Of a stretch of DNA of 64,000 nt, positions 58,694 through 64,000 are shown piece after piece. The notes below the pieces were generated by a model. That model saw only the letters and a list, made by a program, of their open reading frames with translations, searched no databases and was not told the origin of the DNA. Each line of letters begins with the position of its first letter. Position 1 is the first letter of the stretch. Source of the stretch: Linum tenue (lineage: Eukaryota; Streptophyta; Magnoliopsida; Malpighiales; Linaceae); the NCBI GenBank assembly GCA_946122785.1, contig CAMGYJ010000010.1, forward strand, positions 35,319,608 to 35,383,607. The letters are read 5' to 3'. Made by a program: the position numbers and the translations under genes.

Positions 58694-59317
58694 GCAAACT
58701 CAATTTTCTCCAACACATCACATGAGACAATGTGCTTGCCATCTTCTCCTACCTTGCTTGAACTCTTTTCTTCCAATAATCCTTCATTATCAGGTGCACA
58801 GTTAGCCATCAATACAGGCTCCATATACATAAGCCTTAGTTCACTTTGAAATATAACCAACTTTTCTTGCAAGGCCATAATTTCGGCCTCCTCTGCCATC
58901 CTTGTTTGGAGTGGCTTACTCATTTATGAATGATGACTTAGCTTGGGGTGGACCATCCACAACAAACATTGATGGTCTCACGATTTCAGACAGAGGGTCA
59001 ACACACGCTTTGCTCAATATCTTTGCACTGAACATCATCATTGTACATGATCCACCATCCATTGTCTTGATAGAGGGCCAAAGTCCCCATGGTAAAGGGG
59101 ATTTTCCGCTATATTGGCTCCAACAACAAATGGCTTGGTGTCAACTCGTACCACTTTGACCACACCATCTTTGTTCCAGAACATTAAGCACTAGTGCAAC
59201 GCCGATGACACACACTTATTAGCATGTATCCAGTCTCTACCAATCAAAGCGTTGTAGCTGATGGCCCATCAATGATAAAGAAAGCAATCATTCTCTCTTG
59301 GCTACCCACTCTTACAA
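58694..59317. other. Spacer between protease and RT blocks
   Basis: The minus strand holds the decayed linker between protease and polymerase. No separate gene is seen. Confidence 0.4.
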
Positions 59318-59910
59318 CTACTGGTAGTATCCCCTTGAAGTGGTGGACCCACCATTGAAGCTGGTAACAAATACCTCTGATGGGATGAGATCACTTGTAA
59401 TCTTTCCCAACTTCTTGAGCATACGCGTGGGCATCACGTTCACAACATCACCGTTGTCAGCTAACACCCTTGAAACTGGTACATTATCAATATGAACTTT
59501 TATGTACAATGGCCTGAGATGTCGAAACATCTTTGCATTTGGCTCATTGAACACCATAACTCTACTTGGTTCCTCAACTTTGGATCCTTCAATGAAACCT
59601 CCTTTCCCTTTCTTGTTGCCACACGCATAGCACTCTTTTCATCTAACTTCTCTTCGACAACCACATAGTTATCTTCTTCCTCAAATTCTAAACCCCATGT
59701 AGAGTTCTCAATAGGAAGGCTTGTGGATCCTTCTGGTCCTTGGTACAATACATAGTAGGGATACCGGCCATCATCCTCACCAAGTACTCCCACAAACTTG
59801 TGTCCAGCCTCGTACAATTCCCTTACAATTTGTTGGGAACCCTTGTGTTGCCTTGCTATCTCAGCAGAAAAGTTGATTCTTGCTCCAGTACGGGCCAGCA
59901 TACACTCCAC
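59318..59910 (-). pseudogene. Gypsy aspartic protease region
   Basis: The frame 59557 to 59318 reads RPLYIKVHIDNVPVSRVLAD followed by NGDVVNVMPTRMLKKLGK. It fits the retropepsin site, where DNG stands at the place of the usual D(S/T)G and VNV(L/M)P follows, as in many Tat elements. The upstream frame (59910 to 59500) is an unconserved linker overlapping it. Pepsin-like proteases of this group cut the gag-pol product. Frame changes separate it from RT. Confidence 0.7.
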
Positions 59911-60080
59911 GGCTCATCCTCTAGTGCCATACTTGCAAACTCAATAACTAGTTCAGCAATTGGTGACTCTTCATTATCTCCATCCATATCCAGCTTGGCA
60001 AATCCACCAGCCAACTCTGCAATGGCTTGCTCGTGGCTTGTTTCATCCATTTCCTCAGCCTCCACTTCATCTTCACCATA

Positions 60081-61820
60081 TCATCTTTCACCATCCATCT
60101 CAAAGTGAAAGATCATTGGCAAAATGTTGTTATTCACCACAACAGGTGGCAAACTACCAAACTGGATGGTTGTGGATGTGTTATGATCATCATCCTCATC
60201 ATCCTTGTTGTTCCGGACAAACTTTGACCTTGGATGTTCCAACTCAAACATCTCTTTTTCCATGGATGACTCGTCCAACTCAGCATCATACCCATAATTG
60301 TTTAGGGTTTCATCATTCTTCTCCACACTCTTGCCACTATCAGACACCATGACCTTGAGACCAGTGGCATCAGAGTTTTTCACATGAACATTGGTATGCA
60401 TGTTGTATATCTTCTTTTGTTGAGCATTCTTGTGAATGAACATTCTGTATTGTATCCTTGTCATCCCATCCACTGCAATTGGTTGCGGATGACGAACATC
60501 ATACTCGTGCCATCCACTTGATGACACATTTGGCATCTTAAAGGTCCTTCTAATAGGTGGCGAACTTCTGAAATGTTGGGCAATTCCAAAAGGTACACTT
60601 TTGAAAGATGGGTCACTTTGAGAAATCAATTTCCTACATTTACCTCTTCCACATGCAAGTGCACGTACTCCTTCCACTTTACGTTCATATGCTGGATACC
60701 TTGGCTTGAATGGTCTCTATGGACCAAGTCTTTGATAGACCGATTAGGTTGGTCTATCTCCACCAAGATTCAACTTTCCTCTGCACTGTGCACACAACTT
60801 TTCTTCATCAGCCGGATCAATACGTGTCCGATCACGCATGCCAGTTGATGATGAGCCACCTTGCACAATGACATTGGGGCTGCCACTTGGTTGCAGTGTA
60901 GTATCCAACACCAGTTTGAAGCGTGACAAGTCAAACTTTGACATGTCAGGATTGACCATGTTGATGCCCACGACATTTGGGAATGGATCAGTATCCACTA
61001 TAATGGCATCATTCTTGGGTTTTGGGAACTTGATGCATCCTTGTCAATCGCATCCTGCATAACATTATGAAAAACCACACAACTATTAGTGGCATGTGAC
61101 ATACTATTATGCCACTTGCAATAACGTTTTCCTTTTAAATTCTTAGGGGGTGGGATACTATGCCCCTCAGACAGCTTTAACCATCCTTGTACAACTGGTC
61201 AAAAATTTAGTCTAACTTGGCAACATCAAAAGAAAACTTTCTAGGTTGGACTGGAGCACTGTTAGGTTTTCCAACTTGTTGTTCATTATCCATTTTGGCT
61301 AAGGAAGCACAAACGTATGGCTTCCCTTGCACAATTTGTGCCAAATCTACCTCGACACCATCCACATCCTGAGCAACATGGTTAATGGTAAAATCAAAGT
61401 TAGGGTGTATAGTCCCCTAGATGCCCTACTTCTATTCTCTTCCTCGCGTAGAAGAATCTCATACCTAACTGCACATGACATCAATTGGAATAAATCAGAG
61501 AACTCCCTATCTTGAAATTTTTTACGAAGTTCAAAGTTTATGCCACCTTGTGCTAGCTTGACAAATTCACGTTCTGTCAAGTTCACAAAACAACGATTAC
61601 GCGCATTTTTAAAATTTGTTAAGAAGTGTTCCACTGTCTCCCCTGGTTGTTGGCGCATACGTGCCAAGTAAGCCATGGTCGCTTCTGGTTCGGAATAATA
61701 AAATTGTGCATGGAGCATTTGTTCCATTTTCTGCCAAGTTTGCACTGAATTAGATGGCAGATTGACGTACCATGCAAAAGCAGGTCCTGCCAAACAAATG
61801 TAACTTGACAAAATCACCAA
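60081..61820 (-). pseudogene. Gag of the Tat-type element (truncated) and variable linker
   Basis: From 61820 the frame reads LAGPAFAWYVNLPSNSVQTW, MEQMLHAQFYYSEPEATMAY and RMRQQPGETVEHFLTNFKNA, the core of gypsy gag (Retrotrans_gag). The N-terminal part and the leader are missing, since the LTR begins right upstream. Further on, near 61090, WHNSMSHATNSC and DPFPNVVGIN resemble the knuckle-like and linker parts of Tat gag. The last stretch (60677 to 60081) is an acidic, poorly conserved linker. Stops near 61340 and 60740 break it. Gag forms the particle coat. Confidence 0.82.
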
Positions 61821-61833
61821 CTATGGAGATTCC

Positions 61834-62714
61834 TTGAGAGCTCCACAACTACTGACTACAACTAACAAAGAAGTCTCGTGGAGGGTCCCTGGTGCTACTG
61901 CTAAGGTTACTGTTCTAGAGAGAAAAGATAAATTTTGACGAGATTGTTTGCGATTTGATTTGTCTCTCCCTCCTCTAGAGCCTTGCTGCAAGTTTTTTTG
62001 TGTCTCACCCTCTCACCGCCTTCTCTCTCTCTTCCCAAAAATTAGCTCCACTTAGCATTCACTAACTCCTCTCCGAGTGTCCTTTGCACATCAGCTGCTG
62101 CTTCTGGTAACCACCTTCGACGCGTCATCATGCCATTGGAGAATCGACCCTGGGTACAGGGGCGGACCTAAAATCCTTTATACATTTTTTATTTTAGTGA
62201 TGGTAGTATTTGAACTAAAGACTATTTGACAACCCTTAGTGATTTTGTTTTGTCGTTGAATACCCTTAACGTAATTTCTAGGTCCGCCACTGCTTGGGTA
62301 CCATTGGATGGTCACCATACACAAAACGACTTGGATGGTATCCATGTTTACTAAAACAACAATCAATGGATGGTAACCAGACTAGATGGTCACTATAATG
62401 CAATATTTATGGTACCATCCATTTAGTATTTGGGATGATATCCCTTATTTGGATGACACCATCCAACATAGATTTGGATGGTGTCCATGTTGTTGGACAC
62501 TACCATCCATAATAGGATTTGGATGGTATCCATGATGTTGGACACTACAATTCATTATGGGATTTGGATGATATCCATGTCGTTGGACACTACCATCCAT
62601 AACCTACGACCCGATTTGATAAATTGGGCCATCCATGTACACATGGACCAACTACTTAAAGTGGCCAAACTATTCATACATGTGATAATTAATGAAATTA
62701 TTTTGGTGTAAACA
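61834..62714 (-). repeat. 5' LTR of the Tat-type element with MITE inside
   Basis: It matches 49892-50631 with scattered differences. Without the MITE and its duplicate target it has 737 bases against 740. It starts TGTTTACACC at 62714 on the minus strand. The element interior follows at 61833, with no usual primer binding site recognisable, so a deletion removed the leader. Confidence 0.82.
62157..62292. mobile_element. hAT-type MITE (136 bp) in the LTR
   Basis: The ends are CAGGGGCGGACCTAAAAT and, inverted, CAGTGGCGGACCTAGAAA. CCTGGGTA at 62149-62156 and CTTGGGTA at 62293-62300 form an 8-bp duplication with one change. The matching place in the other LTR (near 50210) is empty, which proves insertion after the LTRs arose. 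Confidence 0.9.
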
Positions 62715-62877
62715 GATAGCCTAAATAGTGACACATCCAACAAACACATGATGCTTAGTCCACCCTGTAGGTTTTTGTAACATCTCACCCCTTTTATGAT
62801 TTAGAATTAAGATATTGTCCATTTTTAGCTTATTCTCATATGTTTTTGCTTTTAGGGCATATCATGATTAATTTCAA

Positions 62878-63616
62878 TAGGGATGGCAATCAGGATCCGC
62901 TCCGTTGGATTTTACCCGATCTTCTTTGTAATGGAGCGGATTTCATCTGACTCGTTCTAAAACAGAGAAGATCATGGTTTGACCCGTGAGAAGAATGAAG
63001 CGGACATGAATATCGCTACTACCCTGCCTCGCCTTTCCTCTTTGTCACGCATATAATTTTCTGGTCCATTTACTTAGCCTTTCTCTCTTCCCAAAATGCT
63101 CATTTATCCTCTCAATTGCTAACAAAAATTAAAGCAAGGACCTACTTTTCCTCTTCTCCCATCTCTTCCTCCTTTCCTCCTCGCTGCAGCCCTCCTTTCC
63201 ACCAGGATCTTCCTCCTCCATTGCCGCTGAAATCCTCCCCCATCTCCGACAACAACCACTACCATCTCTCTCGACGAGTTTGTCCAGGCCGACGTCCTCA
63301 TGGATATCGACTCTAAAACTCCCGCCCCTATCACAGGTGGAGCTCTACTCCAAAAATTCTCTACCGTTGTCACTTCTGTCCCGCCACCTTTTTTGGAATC
63401 GTGAGGCTTGGACTGAAAGCTAGCACCCATAAAAATTGCGTGCAAAGACAAAGAGCAGTGCATAGCAGATTTTATCCGCCCCGCGCAAGGCAATGCTTCA
63501 GGCAAAATACATCGACCTGTCACAGGTTATGGGGCAGAGCGGATTATAAATTTGAGGACATGGCAGATCACGGATATAGTAGTATTTGCTCCAAGCTTGA
63601 CTCGTTGCCATTCCTA
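62878..63616. mobile_element. hAT-like remnant
   Basis: TAGGGATGGCAA at the left and, inverted, TAGGAATGGCAA at the right fit hAT ends. GCGGAT(T) motifs lie inside both ends. The 8-bp flanks (AATTTCAA and ACTGTCAG) do not match, so the call is tentative. The C/T-rich middle (63110-63400) has an open stretch (SLDEFVQADVLMDIDSK) that I do not recognise. Confidence 0.45.
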
Positions 63617-64000
63617 ACTGTCAGAGATGTCACCTATTTTTATAATGCTCTATGCTTAGCACGTTTAACTTTGAAGTTCTAGCATAAACTTCTCCATTTT
63701 ACACCCCTCTAAGATGCAAGGAGGCTAGATCTGCTCCAGATCAAGCTTGTCTTCTCCTCCCCTTGCCATAGTCTACCTCTTTGTTCTTACCTTGCAGGTC
63801 TTGGTGGTCTAGAGATGCACCTTGTGACGACGGATGCGGCTTTGGTGAGCTTGAAGATAGAAGATATTCTCACATCCTTTTCCTCTGTTGGCAGGTCAAT
63901 TATTTTTTCTGGGTTCCTTCGGGTTCGCGCGGTGGGAGGCAAATGGTGATTTATCAGTGTGGAAACATGCTGGTTTGGTTCGACGAATGGTGGCAGTGTC
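63617..64000. other. Unassigned edge sequence
   Basis: The plus strand gives a short frame GGLEMHLVTTDAALVSLKIE followed by DILTSFSSVG, which I cannot place in a family. It may belong to a gene or element continuing past the window. Confidence 0.3.

Larger units (their letters stand above)
49884..62714 (-). mobile_element. Tat-type Ty3/gypsy element with antisense PMD gene (12.8 kb)
   Basis: Two related LTRs (about 740 bases each without later insertions) enclose, in minus order, gag, protease, reverse transcriptase with RNase H, a second RNase H, and integrase. The second, archaeal-type RNase H domain is characteristic of the Tat branch (Ogre, Retand). Between integrase and the 3' LTR, on the opposite strand, lies a PMD gene with a coiled-coil end. 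The gag start and leader are missing next to the 5' LTR. Frameshifts and a lost catalytic residue in the polymerase make it inactive. The exact outer ends next to 49884 and the target duplication could not be fixed. Confidence 0.88.

Overview
The window is nuclear DNA from a flowering plant, most likely a eudicot. The evidence is an intronless DYW-type PPR gene, a split PPR gene next to a six-exon neutral invertase, GT-AG introns, and a very dense nest of plant transposons (Ty3/gypsy, Ty1/copia, L1-type LINE, Mutator, hAT, a Helitron-like end, MITEs and foldback repeats). The species cannot be named from this sequence. From what I recall of Arabidopsis, the invertase (A/N-InvA, At1g56560) and the PPR gene PGN (At1g56570) are immediate neighbours there too, so 34-48 kb looks like an old conserved gene island inside repeats.

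Layout: 0-13 kb is a broken gypsy-type element. It has an LTR read on the minus strand (1113-1732), a polypurine tract, and an antisense accessory gene of the 'putative gypsy type transposon' family (2171-3270 and 10212-11579). The intron of that gene holds a 6.8-kb Mutator-like element (3357-10166) with ~90-bp terminal repeats and a 10-bp target duplication. This MULE carries two convergent dead genes: a MURA transposase (+) and a plant mobile domain (PMD) protein (-). 13.1-19.5 kb is a 1-kb palindromic foldback repeat split by an LTR element with 1.35-kb LTRs. 19.7-21.2 kb is the 5' end of a copia element on the minus strand. 22-26 kb is repeat debris, including a LINE fragment and a Helitron-like 3' end. 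26-30.9 kb is a nearly full-length, decayed L1-type LINE on the minus strand. 30.9-33.9 kb is a nest: an hAT element that caught a GRAS gene piece and a Pack-MULE that caught a B3/REM gene, both apparently inside an older hAT.

34-48 kb holds the host genes: a DYW PPR protein (+), an Agenet-domain fragment (-), PGN (-) and the mitochondrial-type alkaline/neutral invertase (-). Between PGN and the invertase lie a 3-kb Pack-MULE, which holds a FAR1-like fragment, a 65/130-bp minisatellite and the first exons of tubulin folding cofactor E, and a 1-kb long-terminal-inverted-repeat element. The intact genes act in organelle RNA metabolism (two PPR proteins) and sucrose cleavage (invertase).

49.9-62.7 kb is a 12.8-kb Tat-type gypsy element on the minus strand, with a truncated gag, protease, reverse transcriptase, two RNase H domains and integrase. 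It also carries an antisense PMD gene next to the 3' LTR. The last 1.3 kb is another hAT-like remnant and unassigned sequence. The main pattern is that three unrelated elements carry PMD-type or gypsy-transposon-type accessory genes, two of them antisense to a gypsy element, while three DNA elements carry host gene pieces.
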